Positions 1 through 6,596 of a DNA stretch of 9,790 nucleotides are shown in pieces. The first letter of the stretch is position 1; every line of letters begins with the position of its first letter. Origin of the DNA: Burkholderiales bacterium (GTDB lineage: Bacteria; Pseudomonadota; Gammaproteobacteria; Burkholderiales; Burkholderiaceae); assembly GCA_947372535.1 (NCBI GenBank), contig CANBUA010000186.1, positions 1 to 9,790 on the forward strand, written 5' to 3'. A model generated the notes under the pieces. It did no database searches. It was not told the origin of the DNA and saw nothing but the letters and a program-made list of their open reading frames with translations. A program made the position numbers and the translations under genes.

Positions 1-306
1 GGCTACCGGAGCAAGAGCTGGGATGAGTTCGTGGTCGATGGCGCCCCTCAGGTCCACATCGTGATCACCGTTTGCGACAGCGCCGCGTCGGAGACCTGCC
101 CTTATTGGCCTGGCAGCCCGGTGAAGACGCATTGGGGCTACCCAGACCCTTCCAACGCTGTGGGTGGTGATGAAGGCAAGCGGCTTGCCTTTGAGCTGAC
201 GCGCCAAGCCATTGGCTACCGGATGCTTCAGTTGCTGGCCCTGCCTTTGGACACCCTGGATCAGGGCGCTCTGCAGCAGGCCTTGACCAACATCTCTCAG
301 AACTGA
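1..306 (+). CDS. arsC: Arsenate reductase ArsC, low-molecular-weight phosphatase type (C-terminal part)
   Basis: The frame is open from the left edge, so this is the last 101 residues of a longer protein. ArsC of this family reduces arsenate to arsenite in the cytoplasm using thiol chemistry. Visible family landmarks are GYRSKSWDEF at the left edge, then ITVCD (Cys at visible residue 25) and CPYWPG (Cys at 33), followed by HWGYPDPS and a helical tail. The two cysteines sit where related enzymes carry their redox cysteines. The catalytic Cys loop (CX5R) must lie before the window. Whether thioredoxin, glutaredoxin or mycoredoxin recycles it cannot be told from this part. The stop is six bases before the acr3 start, which fits one operon and a supply of arsenite to the exporter. 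Family assignment is firm; the exact subclass is not. Confidence 0.9.
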   Translation, partial: GYRSKSWDEFVVDGAPQVHIVITVCDSAASETCPYWPGSPVKTHWGYPDPSNAVGGDEGKRLAFELTRQAIGYRMLQLLALPLDTLDQGALQQALTNISQN

Positions 307-312
307 GGCCAC

Positions 313-1389
313 ATGACTACGGCAACTTCCCCGCCCCGTGAGGCGAGTCCCACACCCATGAGCGTGTTCGAACGCTATCTGACGGTGTGGGTCTTTTTGT
401 GCATCGTCGTCGGCATCGCCTTGGGCCAGTTGCTGCCTGACGTGTTCCAGGCCATCGGTCGCATGGAGCTTGCCAAGGTCAACCTGCCGGTGGGTCTGCT
501 GATCTGGGTGATGATCATCCCGATGCTGCTGAAAGTGGACTTTGCCAGCTTGACCCAAGTCAGCCAGCACTGGAGAGGCATCGGGGTCACACTGTTTGTG
601 AACTGGGCGGTCAAGCCGTTTTCGATGGCGCTGTTGGCTTGGGTGTTCGTGCGTCATCTGTTTGCGCCGTACCTGCCTGCTGACCAATTGGACAGCTACA
701 TCGCGGGCCTGATCCTCCTGGCGGCGGCACCCTGTACAGCGATGGTGTTCGTCTGGAGCCGGCTGACCGGCGGCCATCCCTTGTTCACCTTGTCGCAGGT
801 GGCCCTGAACGACGCCATCATGGTGTTCGCGTTCGCACCCATCGTGGCCTTGCTGCTGGGCATGTCGTCGATCATCGTGCCTTGGGACACCTTGATCACC
901 TCGGTGGTTCTGTACATCGTGATGCCGGTGATCTTGGCGCAGGTGCTGCGCAGAGTGCTTCTCGCCCGAGGTCCCGCTGCATTCGACATGGCATTGGCGA
1001 AGATCGGCCCTTGGTCCATCACCGCACTGTTGGCGACGCTGGTACTTTTGTTTGCCTTCCAGGGCAAGGCCATCATCCAAAAGCCACTGGTCATCGCATT
1101 GCTGGCAGTGCCCATCCTGCTTCAGGTCATTTTTAACTCGGCCTTGGCCTATTGGCTCAATCGCCGCCTGGGCGAATCCCATGACGTGGCTTGCCCTTCG
1201 GCCTTGATTGGTGCCAGCAATTTCTTCGAGTTGGCCGTGGCGGCCGCCATCAGCCTGTTCGGCTTCGAGTCGGGCGCTGCGCTGGCCACCGTGGTCGGTG
1301 TGCTGATTGAAGTGCCTGTCATGCTGCTGGTGGTGCGTGTCGTCAATCAGAGCAAGGGCTGGTACGAGCAGGGAGCCCAGAGACCATGA
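313..1389 (+). CDS. acr3: Arsenite efflux permease of the ACR3 family
   Basis: This 358-residue inner-membrane protein should export arsenite, the product of the ArsC encoded just upstream. It shows about ten hydrophobic segments, the normal topology and length for ACR3. Family signatures are visible: [13 protein letters not shown] with the conserved membrane Cys at residue 141, SNFFELAVA with Glu306, and LIEVPVML with Glu333. Cys and Glu residues at such positions are known to matter for arsenite transport in ACR3. The first 20 residues are polar and probably cytoplasmic. The ATG at 313 is preceded by GAGG (305-308), which overlaps the arsC stop, so translation is probably coupled. A later ATG (codon 16) is possible but lacks an equally good context. 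The 3' end overlaps arsH by four bases. Confidence 0.95.
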   Translation: MTTATSPPREASPTPMSVFERYLTVWVFLCIVVGIALGQLLPDVFQAIGRMELAKVNLPVGLLIWVMIIPMLLKVDFASLTQVSQHWRGIGVTLFVNWAVKPFSMALLAWVFVRHLFAPYLPADQLDSYIAGLILLAAAPCTAMVFVWSRLTGGHPLFTLSQVALNDAIMVFAFAPIVALLLGMSSIIVPWDTLITSVVLYIVMPVILAQVLRRVLLARGPAAFDMALAKIGPWSITALLATLVLLFAFQGKAIIQKPLVIALLAVPILLQVIFNSALAYWLNRRLGESHDVACPSALIGASNFFELAVAAAISLFGFESGAALATVVGVLIEVPVMLLVVRVVNQSKGWYEQGAQRP

Positions 1390-2093
1390 GCCTGCCCAAC
1401 ATTGATCCATTGTCATTCAACGCCCCGTCCAACGAAGCTCTGCAAGGCGCAGCGAAGTCGGCACACTCACCGCGCTTCCTGTTGTTGTACGGCTCTTTGC
1501 GTGAACGGTCCTACAGCAAGCTGCTGACCTTGGAGGCGGCGCGCCTGCTCGAAGCCATGGGTGGCGAGGTGAGAATCTTTGACCCGACCGACTTGCCATT
1601 GCCAGACTCGGTCCCGGACACTCATCCCAAGGTTCAGGAATTGAGGGCGCTCGCTCAGTGGGCCGAGGGCATGGTCTGGTGCTCGCCTGAACGGCATGGC
1701 GCCATGACCGGCATCATGAAAGCGCAGATCGACTGGATTCCACTGAGTGTTGGTTCGGTGCGGCCGACCCAAGGCAAGACCTTGGCGGTGATGGAAGTGT
1801 CTGGCGGTTCGCAGTCGTTCAATGCCGTCAACCAGATGCGCATTCTGGGTCGGTGGATGCGGATGATCACCATCCCCAATCAATCATCGGTGCCCAAAGC
1901 CTTCATGGAATTCGATGAAGCGGGCCGCATGAAGCCATCGCCGTACTACGAGCGTGTCGTCGATGTGATGGAAGAGCTGGTGAAGTTCACCCTGCTCACC
2001 CGCGATGTCGCCAGCCACTTGGTGGACCGCTACAGCGAACGACGTGAGTCTGCTGCAGCCTTGAGTCAACGGGTCAATTTGCCATCCATCTGA
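1386..2093 (+). CDS. arsH: ArsH, NADPH-dependent FMN reductase family arsenic-resistance protein
   Basis: This 235-residue flavodoxin-like protein matches ArsH. After a roughly 30-residue N-terminal extension, the beta strand [14 protein letters not shown] (residues 31-44) gives the FMN phosphate-binding loop. [10 protein letters not shown] (100-109) and [14 protein letters not shown] (139-152) are typical ArsH segments around the flavin site. Family members are NADPH-dependent flavin enzymes; some oxidise trivalent organoarsenicals and some are linked to quinone or peroxide reduction. Which activity applies here cannot be read from the sequence. The start overlaps the acr3 stop (ATGA at 1386-1389), with GGGAG at 1371-1375 as a ribosome-binding site. 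It is the last gene of the visible ars operon; a strong hairpin follows its stop. Confidence 0.95.
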   Translation: MSLPNIDPLSFNAPSNEALQGAAKSAHSPRFLLLYGSLRERSYSKLLTLEAARLLEAMGGEVRIFDPTDLPLPDSVPDTHPKVQELRALAQWAEGMVWCSPERHGAMTGIMKAQIDWIPLSVGSVRPTQGKTLAVMEVSGGSQSFNAVNQMRILGRWMRMITIPNQSSVPKAFMEFDEAGRMKPSPYYERVVDVMEELVKFTLLTRDVASHLVDRYSERRESAAALSQRVNLPSI

Positions 2094-2114
2094 GAGGTGG
2101 CCTCTGCGCGCGGA

Positions 2115-2143
2115 ATGCCCTGCGTCGGCTGGACGCAGGGCAT
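2115..2143. terminator. Strong hairpin between converging units, probable two-way terminator
   Basis: A perfect 12-base-pair stem (ATGCCCTGCGTC at 2115-2126 and its complement at 2132-2143) encloses a 5-base loop. It lies in the 55-base gap between the arsH stop (plus strand) and the stop of the MerT-like gene (minus strand), where a terminator serving both units is expected. No run of T follows on either strand, so it is not a textbook intrinsic terminator. It may instead protect 3' ends from decay. Confidence 0.6.
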
Positions 2144-2148
2144 GCACG

Positions 2149-2559
2149 TCAACCGTCCGTCAAGGCGCCACTCAGCCATGGCTGAACAAAGGCAAACCAA
2201 CCGCCCACCACGTAAACCGCCAGGCTGAACCCATACAAGCGCCACGACGTCTGGCGTGTTGTCAGGCAGGCTTGACGCAACGCGGGGTCGGTCGGGCACG
2301 GGGCGGTTCGGTTGCGCCACTGCAGCAGGCCGCTAACGGCCATGGCCACCGCAGCGAACCCAAACAGCCCGAGTTTGTGTTCGCTGAGCCAGACCACCTG
2401 CGGAAAGACTGATACCAGCGACGACAGCGCCGCGCCGGCGCCCAGCGCCACCAGCAAGGCCGGCAGTGCGCAGCACACCAAGGTGCTGGAGCTGGCGAAC
2501 AGACTCAGCACCGAGGTCCACAGACTCGCCCTGGATTCGACGATGCCATCGGCACTCAT
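2149..2559 (-). CDS. MerT-like three-helix inner-membrane metal transporter (putative)
   Basis: This 136-residue membrane protein has three hydrophobic segments, at about residues 22-50, 63-80 and 107-130. The first carries a vicinal Cys pair (Cys29-Cys30) in STLVCCALPALL. The loop between helices 2 and 3 carries Cys88 and Cys98. This mirrors mercuric transporter MerT, which has three helices, a Cys pair in helix 1 and a second Cys pair in the loop before helix 3, although the sequence is not typical MerT. In MerT the first pair takes the metal from periplasmic MerP. The gene directly upstream here encodes a MerP-like protein whose stop overlaps this start (ATGA, 2556-2559), so a MerP/MerT-style hand-over is likely. 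No merA or merR is near, so mercury specificity is not supported; another soft metal is equally possible. Confidence 0.7.
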   Translation of the reverse strand: MSADGIVESRASLWTSVLSLFASSSTLVCCALPALLVALGAGAALSSLVSVFPQVVWLSEHKLGLFGFAAVAMAVSGLLQWRNRTAPCPTDPALRQACLTTRQTSWRLYGFSLAVYVVGGWFAFVQPWLSGALTDG

Positions 2560-2891
2560 TTCGTGGCCTTCATGTCCGCCTTGACCTCGGCCACCGATTT
2601 CTCGACCATCTCCAGGTTCGTCACGTCGTAGCCGGCGTCCGTGATCTCGGCGGTGATCACCTTGCCATCGAGGGTCTGACCGGTTTTGGCTTGCACCACG
2701 ACCACTTTCTGCTTCAGATCGACGTAAACGGCCTGAGCGGCCGGCAGCTTGGAGAGCCGCTTTTCAATGCCTTGCGCACAAAACGCGCAGACCATGCCGT
2801 TGACCGTGACCTTGACGCTGGTGGTGGCGAAAGATGAGGTGGTGACGAGTGCCAGCGCCACAGCGACCAGCAGGTGTGAATGAGTTTTCAT
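2556..2891 (-). CDS. Periplasmic heavy-metal-associated (HMA) domain protein, MerP-like
   Basis: This is a 111-residue protein with a signal peptide (residues 1-22, likely cleaved after SSFA) and one HMA fold. The metal-binding loop is NGMVCAFC, with Cys35 and Cys38, followed by AQGIEKRLSKLP and the usual strand-helix pattern to about residue 90. A charged helical tail (about 95-111) extends beyond the length of classical MerP. HMA proteins bind soft metals such as Hg(II), Cu(I) or Zn(II) and pass them to a membrane transporter; the MerT-like protein follows with a four-base overlap. The start is set at 2891 because AGGA lies seven bases before that ATG. A TTG at 2906 would overlap the previous stop and lacks this support. 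The metal cannot be named from the sequence. Confidence 0.85.
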   Translation of the reverse strand: MKTHSHLLVAVALALVTTSSFATTSVKVTVNGMVCAFCAQGIEKRLSKLPAAQAVYVDLKQKVVVVQAKTGQTLDGKVITAEITDAGYDVTNLEMVEKSVAEVKADMKATK

Positions 2892-2898
2892 CAATGGT

Positions 2899-2902
2899 TC
2901 CT
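2899..2902 (-). promoter_or_regulatory. Ribosome-binding site that fixes the HMA-protein start
   Basis: AGGA on the minus strand lies seven bases before the ATG at 2891, directly after the stop of the upstream barrel gene. It favours that ATG, and a clean signal peptide, over the upstream TTG at 2906. Confidence 0.65.
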
Positions 2903-3541
2903 TCAAAAGATGTACATGAGATTCGCCCGAGCCTGCTTGGCGTCATTGACACCGAACTCGACGAAATAACGGTTGTGGATGAGGCGCAGCATGGGCGTGA
3001 TCTCTGTCTTGTCCGACAAGCCCCGCATGCGGCGCGCCTCGATGACGAACCAGGGCTGAATCTGGTCGTAGTCCACTTCATGGAATGAAAAGCCGGCACG
3101 GATGGCCGCGAAGTCGTGGTTCAGCCCCTCCGCCCGGTACAGGCGACCCGTGGCAGACAGGTAGATTCGCGTCGTTTCGTAGTCCACTTGAACGCCCGGC
3201 GCGAGCGCCAACCTGCTCCCGGAGAAATCGTTGCCGCGAATGGACCCGGCACCGGCAAAGAACCACACGTTTGACTGCGCGTGCGGAAGATTCCAGCGCT
3301 TGACCAGCCGCGTGTAGTTCACCTCCGCCAGCGTTCGGGTCTTGGACTCATCATCGGACCGCATGTACAGGCCACCGATGCCCACGGCATCACGCGCCGT
3401 CAACGCATGGTTGACCCAGGACTCTCGCCAATTCGGGCTGAAATCGCCCATGGCCATCGTGCTGTCCTTGAAGCCCATCGGGGCGGCATTGACCGCCCCG
3501 ACAGCACCAGCAAGCACCATATAAGCCACAAGTTGCTTCAT
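2903..3541 (-). CDS. Putative outer-membrane beta-barrel protein of the metal-handling unit
   Basis: I do not recognise a named family. From the ATG at 3541 the protein has 212 residues, with a signal peptide (about 1-19, MKQLVAYMVLAGAVGAVNAA). The mature part is rich in alternating polar and apolar residues with many aromatics (SNVWFFAGAG, TTRIYLSATGRLYRAEG, PWFVIEARRMRG, RYFVEFGV). It ends in ANLMYIF, and a C-terminal aromatic in an alternating strand is the recognition signal for outer-membrane barrel assembly. A small barrel of roughly 8-10 strands is plausible. GGAGAG lies eight bases before the ATG at 3541; an ATG two codons earlier (3547) is possible but too close to it. The gene ends against the HMA gene, so it is probably co-transcribed and may help metal cross or be sensed at the outer membrane. 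That role is inference. Confidence 0.7.
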   Translation of the reverse strand: MKQLVAYMVLAGAVGAVNAAPMGFKDSTMAMGDFSPNWRESWVNHALTARDAVGIGGLYMRSDDESKTRTLAEVNYTRLVKRWNLPHAQSNVWFFAGAGSIRGNDFSGSRLALAPGVQVDYETTRIYLSATGRLYRAEGLNHDFAAIRAGFSFHEVDYDQIQPWFVIEARRMRGLSDKTEITPMLRLIHNRYFVEFGVNDAKQARANLMYIF

Positions 3542-3560
3542 GGTCATGTCTCTCCAGCAA

Positions 3561-3604
3561 TGGCTCATGTCGAGCCACAGTTCATGTCACCGCAGAAACT
3601 GCGG
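3561..3604. promoter_or_regulatory. Two small hairpins in the leader of the barrel gene
   Basis: Two inverted repeats lie side by side in the 83-base gap between the Cys-rich gene and the barrel gene. TGGCTC/GAGCCA (3561-3566 and 3572-3577) has a 5-base loop. CCGCAG/CTGCGG (3590-3595 and 3599-3604) has a 3-base loop. Neither is followed by a T run. They could set relative expression of the two genes or act as mRNA processing sites; at six base pairs each they could also be chance. Confidence 0.35.
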
Positions 3605-3624
3605 GCGCACTTTGGGCTTGGAGA

Positions 3625-3990
3625 TCAAAAAATGGGCGGCTTGACGGTCGGTGCCACGGAGGCGCTGACGAAGCCCGCAAAGCCCATCGAGGGCTTGAGA
3701 TGCCTGGCGAACGTGACGGCATCCAGCCGAGCCACATCCAAGGCAAGCAGGGGAATGCACAAACCGCAGGACGCACAGTTTTTCATGTCGCCATGCACCT
3801 GGGTGCCGTCGGCATCGTCCCCGGCTTGAACTTGGCCGGCCTGCGCATGCATGGGACACCCCGGGGGCATGTCATCCGCCACTTGGGCCAACGCACCGCG
3901 TGCGGCCATTTGAACGCCCATGACATCGCCCGCCCAACCCCGCAAGGGAAGCAGAAGGATCATGACAAGGATGACGAGCAGCCGGCGCAT
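3625..3990 (-). CDS. Small exported Cys-rich protein, putative metal binder
   Basis: This 121-residue protein has a clear signal peptide (residues 1-20, MRRLLVILVMILLLPLRGWA). Possible metal ligands follow: MPPGCPMH (Met41, Cys45, Met47, His48), HGDM (His66, Met69) and the compact CASCGLC cluster (Cys72, Cys75, Cys78). The C-terminal third is more hydrophobic and ends in KPPIF. No named family is recognised with confidence; it resembles the small exported Cys/His/Met-rich proteins that often sit at the head of copper or other metal gene sets in Burkholderiales (DUF2946- or CopL-like), but that is a resemblance of style. It begins 22 bases after the DUF1488-like gene and precedes the barrel, HMA and MerT-like genes on the same strand, suggesting a shared transcript. 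No strong ribosome-binding site is seen at the ATG (3990). Confidence 0.65.
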   Translation of the reverse strand: MRRLLVILVMILLLPLRGWAGDVMGVQMAARGALAQVADDMPPGCPMHAQAGQVQAGDDADGTQVHGDMKNCASCGLCIPLLALDVARLDAVTFARHLKPSMGFAGFVSASVAPTVKPPIF

Positions 3991-4012
3991 GGGCAGATGA
4001 TAGCCCTGCTGG

Positions 4013-4315
4013 TCAACTCTGCCCGAGGTCGTACTCGCGCAGCATCACCGGTTCCCGCGATCCCTTGGCCACCCGGCGGCGAACGGCCTCGTCGATGTCA
4101 AGAGCAAAGCTCATGTAGGTCTGGAGCGGATCTTCATTGCGCTCCAGGGGACGATAGCGGTAATGCAAGGTCTGGCGTGAAATGCTGGCCCCGATCAAGG
4201 CACCATCGATGAGCACCCAGAACCTGACCGCACCCGACTCTTCGTGGAACTCCGGCGCCCGCGAAAAAGCCGGCACGTCTGAGGAAGGGGCGGCATCAGG
4301 CGAAATGGGGTTCAT
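4013..4315 (-). CDS. Small DUF1488-like cytoplasmic protein of unknown function
   Basis: This 100-residue soluble protein has no signal peptide or membrane segment. The phrase SGAVRFWVLIDGALIGASIS (residues 27-46), followed by a charged helical half, resembles DUF1488 proteins, short domains common in proteobacteria without a known role. The N-terminal 25 residues are low in complexity and probably disordered. There is no Cys, so direct membership in the metal-binding set is doubtful, though it is only 22 bases upstream of the Cys-rich gene on the same strand. The ATG at 4315 lacks a strong ribosome-binding site. The 62-base gap to the ogt stop shows no clear terminator or promoter. The family call is tentative. 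Confidence 0.55.
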   Translation of the reverse strand: MNPISPDAAPSSDVPAFSRAPEFHEESGAVRFWVLIDGALIGASISRQTLHYRYRPLERNEDPLQTYMSFALDIDEAVRRRVAKGSREPVMLREYDLGQS

Positions 4316-4377
4316 CTGTGGAGTGTGCGCCTAATCCGCGCCCTGCGCATTGGCATGTGCAAGCATCCACGGCGTCA

Positions 4378-4908
4378 TCACGTCAGAAATCCTTGACGAC
4401 CAGGCGCGTGCCGCCCCTCGTGTTCCAGCAGCCAGCGCTTGCGCCAGAGCCCACCCGCATAGCCCGTGAGCGCGCCAGACTGGCCGATCACGCGGTGGCA
4501 GGGCACCACCAGGGCGATGGGGTTGGCGCCGTTGGCCATGCCCACGGCGCGGCTGGCCGATGGACGGCCCAAGGTGACGGCCAGTTCGCCATAACTCATG
4601 GTGCGGCCGGGCGGGATGCCCCTCAAGGCCCGCCAGACACCGCGCTGGAACGCCGTGCCGCCCGTGGCCACCGACAGTCCGGCCAAGCGGTCCAGTTCGC
4701 CATCGAAAAAGGCATCAAGGGCTTCTGCCACGGCCGGCGTGACCAGGCGCGCTTCGATGCTGACCTGGCTGCCGTGATAAAGGCGCAGCAAACGGAGCAT
4801 GCGCGCTTCGAAATCCTCGAAGTCCAGGGCCCGAACTTGCCCGGCCTCGTCCAGCAGGATCAGCATGGTGCCGATGGGTGATGTCCGGCGATCAAGCCAC
4901 AGGCGCAT
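4378..4908 (-). CDS. ogt: Methylated-DNA-[protein]-cysteine S-methyltransferase (Ogt/AGT)
   Basis: This 176-residue suicide repair protein moves the alkyl group from O6-alkylguanine in DNA to its own cysteine. The active-site motif PCHRV is at residues 136-140 (Cys137). It is preceded by the DNA-binding helix with SRAVGMANG (119-127; Arg121 is the likely base-flipping finger) and followed by GYAGGLWRKRWLLEHE (149-164), standard for the family. The N-terminal domain (1-80) is variable, as usual. A strong GAGGAG lies seven bases before the ATG at 4908. The start overlaps the end of the Ada-AlkA gene by 17 bases, so the two are co-transcribed and probably translationally coupled. Together they cover O6-guanine and N3-adenine type alkylation damage. 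Length and motifs are normal. Confidence 0.95.
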   Translation of the reverse strand: MRLWLDRRTSPIGTMLILLDEAGQVRALDFEDFEARMLRLLRLYHGSQVSIEARLVTPAVAEALDAFFDGELDRLAGLSVATGGTAFQRGVWRALRGIPPGRTMSYGELAVTLGRPSASRAVGMANGANPIALVVPCHRVIGQSGALTGYAGGLWRKRWLLEHEGRHAPGRQGFLT

Positions 4909-6397
4909 GATTTTTCTCCTCTGAAGTCACTGGCGCCTCGGACGCCCACAAGTGCAGCACCGCATAAGCGCGCCAGGGCCGCCACTGCTCGGCGTGGCGC
5001 AGCAGCGCCTGGGCGGTCGGTCGCAGGCCATCGATGGCCATGGCCCGCTGCACGCCCACATCGGCGGCCAGGAAAGCGTCGCTCTCACACAGCGCCCGCA
5101 TGGCGATGTACTGGGCCGTCCATTCGCCGATCCCAGGCAAGGCGCGAAGCTGCTCAACGGCCTGCGCCAAACTGGCGTAGCGTTCGAACAGACGAGGGTG
5201 CTCGATCACGGCGCGGGCCAGCGATGCCAGAGAGGCACGACGGGCTTGCGGCATGCCAAGCACGGACAAAGCCTCCAGGGTCAGCCGCTCCGGCCTCGGG
5301 AAGGCATGGCTCAGGCCCGGTTGGGCGATGTCATCGGGCACAGGCAGCCCCAGCGCATCCACCAACTGAGCGGCCAGGCGCCGCGCGCCCACCACGGTGA
5401 TCTGCTGACCCAGGATGGCGCGCACCGCGATCTCGAAACCATCCCAGGCACCAGGCACCCGCAAGCCAGGCCGCGCGGCCACCAGCGGCGCCAGCACGGG
5501 GTCTTCCGACAAGGCCGATTCAATGGCCACGGGCTCGGCATCGAGGTCGAACACGCGGCGCACACGGGCGATGATGGCCGGCAAGGACGTCAGCCTGGCA
5601 CCATGCACGGTCAGCTTCAAGGCCTGGCGCTCAAGTACGTGGCTCACCTCGATGCGGCCCGTGACGCCTTCAAGGTCGATGATGCGTCGGTAGCCCTCCT
5701 CACCCACCAGCTCCACACCGGGGATGGCGCGCAGGCGCAAAAAATTGAGGAGGCCTGTCCAGTCATAAGGCGGCCGATACGCCAGCAGCAGGTCGATGCC
5801 CGCGCCGCGTTGAGCCACATTGGCCTGCGCCGATGGTGACAAGCGCCTGAGCTCAGTCGGCGCATGGCCATGCAATTTTTGAAACGCCTCGTTGAAACGG
5901 CGCACGCTGCCAAAGCCGCTGGCCAGGGCCACGTCGCTCATGGGCAGCACGGTCTGATGGATGAGTTGCTGGGCCAACAGCAGGCGCCGCGTCTGCGCCA
6001 CCGCCACGGGTGTGGCGCCCAGGTGCGCCTGGAACAAGCGGCGCAGGTGCCGGTCACCCATGCCCAAGCGCTCTGCCAGCATGTTGACATCGCCCCCGTC
6101 CAGCGCGCCCATCTCGATCAACGACAAGGCACGCTGCACCGAGGCCGACGTGCCACACCAGGCGCCCATGCCGGGTGAGGTCTCTGGCCGGCAACGCCGG
6201 CAAGGCCTGAACCCGGCCTCTTGCGCCGCCGCCGCGCTGGGCACGAAGCTGCAGTTCTTGAACAAGGGCGGGCGGGCCGGGCAGACCGGCCGGCAATAGA
6301 TGCCGGTGCTTTTGACGCAGGTGAAAAACTGGCCGTCGTGGCGGCTGTCTCTGGCCAGCAGAGCGTTGTAGCAAACGGAAGGATCAAGCGTCGTCAT
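4892..6397 (-). CDS. alkA: Ada N-terminal domain fused to AraC HTH and AlkA DNA-3-methyladenine glycosylase II
   Basis: This 501-residue fusion has three parts. Residues 1-75 are the Ada zinc domain, with Cys35 and Cys39 (TGIYCRPVC) and Cys66 and Cys69 (RPCRRC). By analogy with E. coli Ada, Cys35 is the methylphosphotriester acceptor that switches the protein into an activator. Residues about 85-185 are an AraC-type double helix-turn-helix (VNMLAERLGMGDRHLRRLF; SDVALASGFGSVRRFNEAF). Residues about 200-490 are AlkA: an N-terminal AlkA domain (YRPPYDWTGLLNFLRLRA), then the HhH-GPD fold with LPGIGEWTA (420-428) and the likely catalytic Asp446 in FLAADVGVQRAM. It excises alkylated bases and probably senses alkylation. 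The ATG at 6397 gives the usual family N-terminus but has no clear ribosome-binding site. This fusion is common in proteobacteria and actinobacteria. Confidence 0.95.
   Translation of the reverse strand: MTTLDPSVCYNALLARDSRHDGQFFTCVKSTGIYCRPVCPARPPLFKNCSFVPSAAAAQEAGFRPCRRCRPETSPGMGAWCGTSASVQRALSLIEMGALDGGDVNMLAERLGMGDRHLRRLFQAHLGATPVAVAQTRRLLLAQQLIHQTVLPMSDVALASGFGSVRRFNEAFQKLHGHAPTELRRLSPSAQANVAQRGAGIDLLLAYRPPYDWTGLLNFLRLRAIPGVELVGEEGYRRIIDLEGVTGRIEVSHVLERQALKLTVHGARLTSLPAIIARVRRVFDLDAEPVAIESALSEDPVLAPLVAARPGLRVPGAWDGFEIAVRAILGQQITVVGARRLAAQLVDALGLPVPDDIAQPGLSHAFPRPERLTLEALSVLGMPQARRASLASLARAVIEHPRLFERYASLAQAVEQLRALPGIGEWTAQYIAMRALCESDAFLAADVGVQRAMAIDGLRPTAQALLRHAEQWRPWRAYAVLHLWASEAPVTSEEKNHAPVA
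4916..4921 (-). promoter_or_regulatory. Ribosome-binding site for ogt inside the alkA 3' end
   Basis: GAGGAG on the minus strand lies seven bases before the ogt ATG and within the last codons of the Ada-AlkA gene. It supports the overlapping start at 4908 and coupled translation. Confidence 0.7.
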
Positions 6398-6596
6398 GCG
6401 CCAGATTATGGGCAGGCACCTTGGCGTTGTCTCGCGGTTTTCGGACCTCGATTCCCCGCCACGCCAGCCCAGCCGTCAGTGCACGAGCTGGTCAAAGACC
6501 ATGGTCCCCACAAGATCGACATTGAGGTCCATACTGATCCTCTGTGCTCAAGGCTTGCCACCAGAAGCTATCACGCTGAACCGGATGGAGATGACC
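6398..6596. other. Divergent intergenic region between alkA and the glucan-synthase unit
   Basis: About 200 bases separate the two divergent units, so promoters for both should lie here. I see no convincing sigma-70 pair on either strand. A 10-base palindrome GACCATGGTC (6497-6506) overlaps a small inverted repeat GGTC-AAA-GACC (6490-6500). It might be an operator, but a match this short can arise by chance. An Ada-type binding site would be expected if alkA is self-regulated, but I cannot point to one. Confidence 0.4.

Noticed and set aside
2149..2891. Calling the pair merT and merP outright
   Set aside because: Sequences are only MerT/MerP-like and no merA, merR or mer operator is present, so mercury specificity is not supported.
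3281..3829. Plus-strand 182-codon open frame spanning the barrel and Cys-rich genes
   Set aside because: Crosses two signal-peptide genes on the other strand and shows no domain or ribosome-binding site.
4316..4377. Possible sigma-70 promoter for the DUF1488-like gene (TTGCAC on the minus strand with an AT-richer patch downstream)
   Set aside because: No acceptable -10 element at 16-18 base spacing; not supportable by eye.
4952..5839. Long plus-strand open frame of 295 codons opposite alkA
   Set aside because: It lies antisense within the well-supported Ada-AlkA gene, has low-complexity Gln/His/Arg-rich content, and is explained by GC-rich codon bias.
6497..6506. Palindrome GACCATGGTC in the divergent intergenic region as an operator
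   Set aside because: Ten bases only, not extended on either side, not repeated, and without a clear promoter nearby; listed only as part of the intergenic description.
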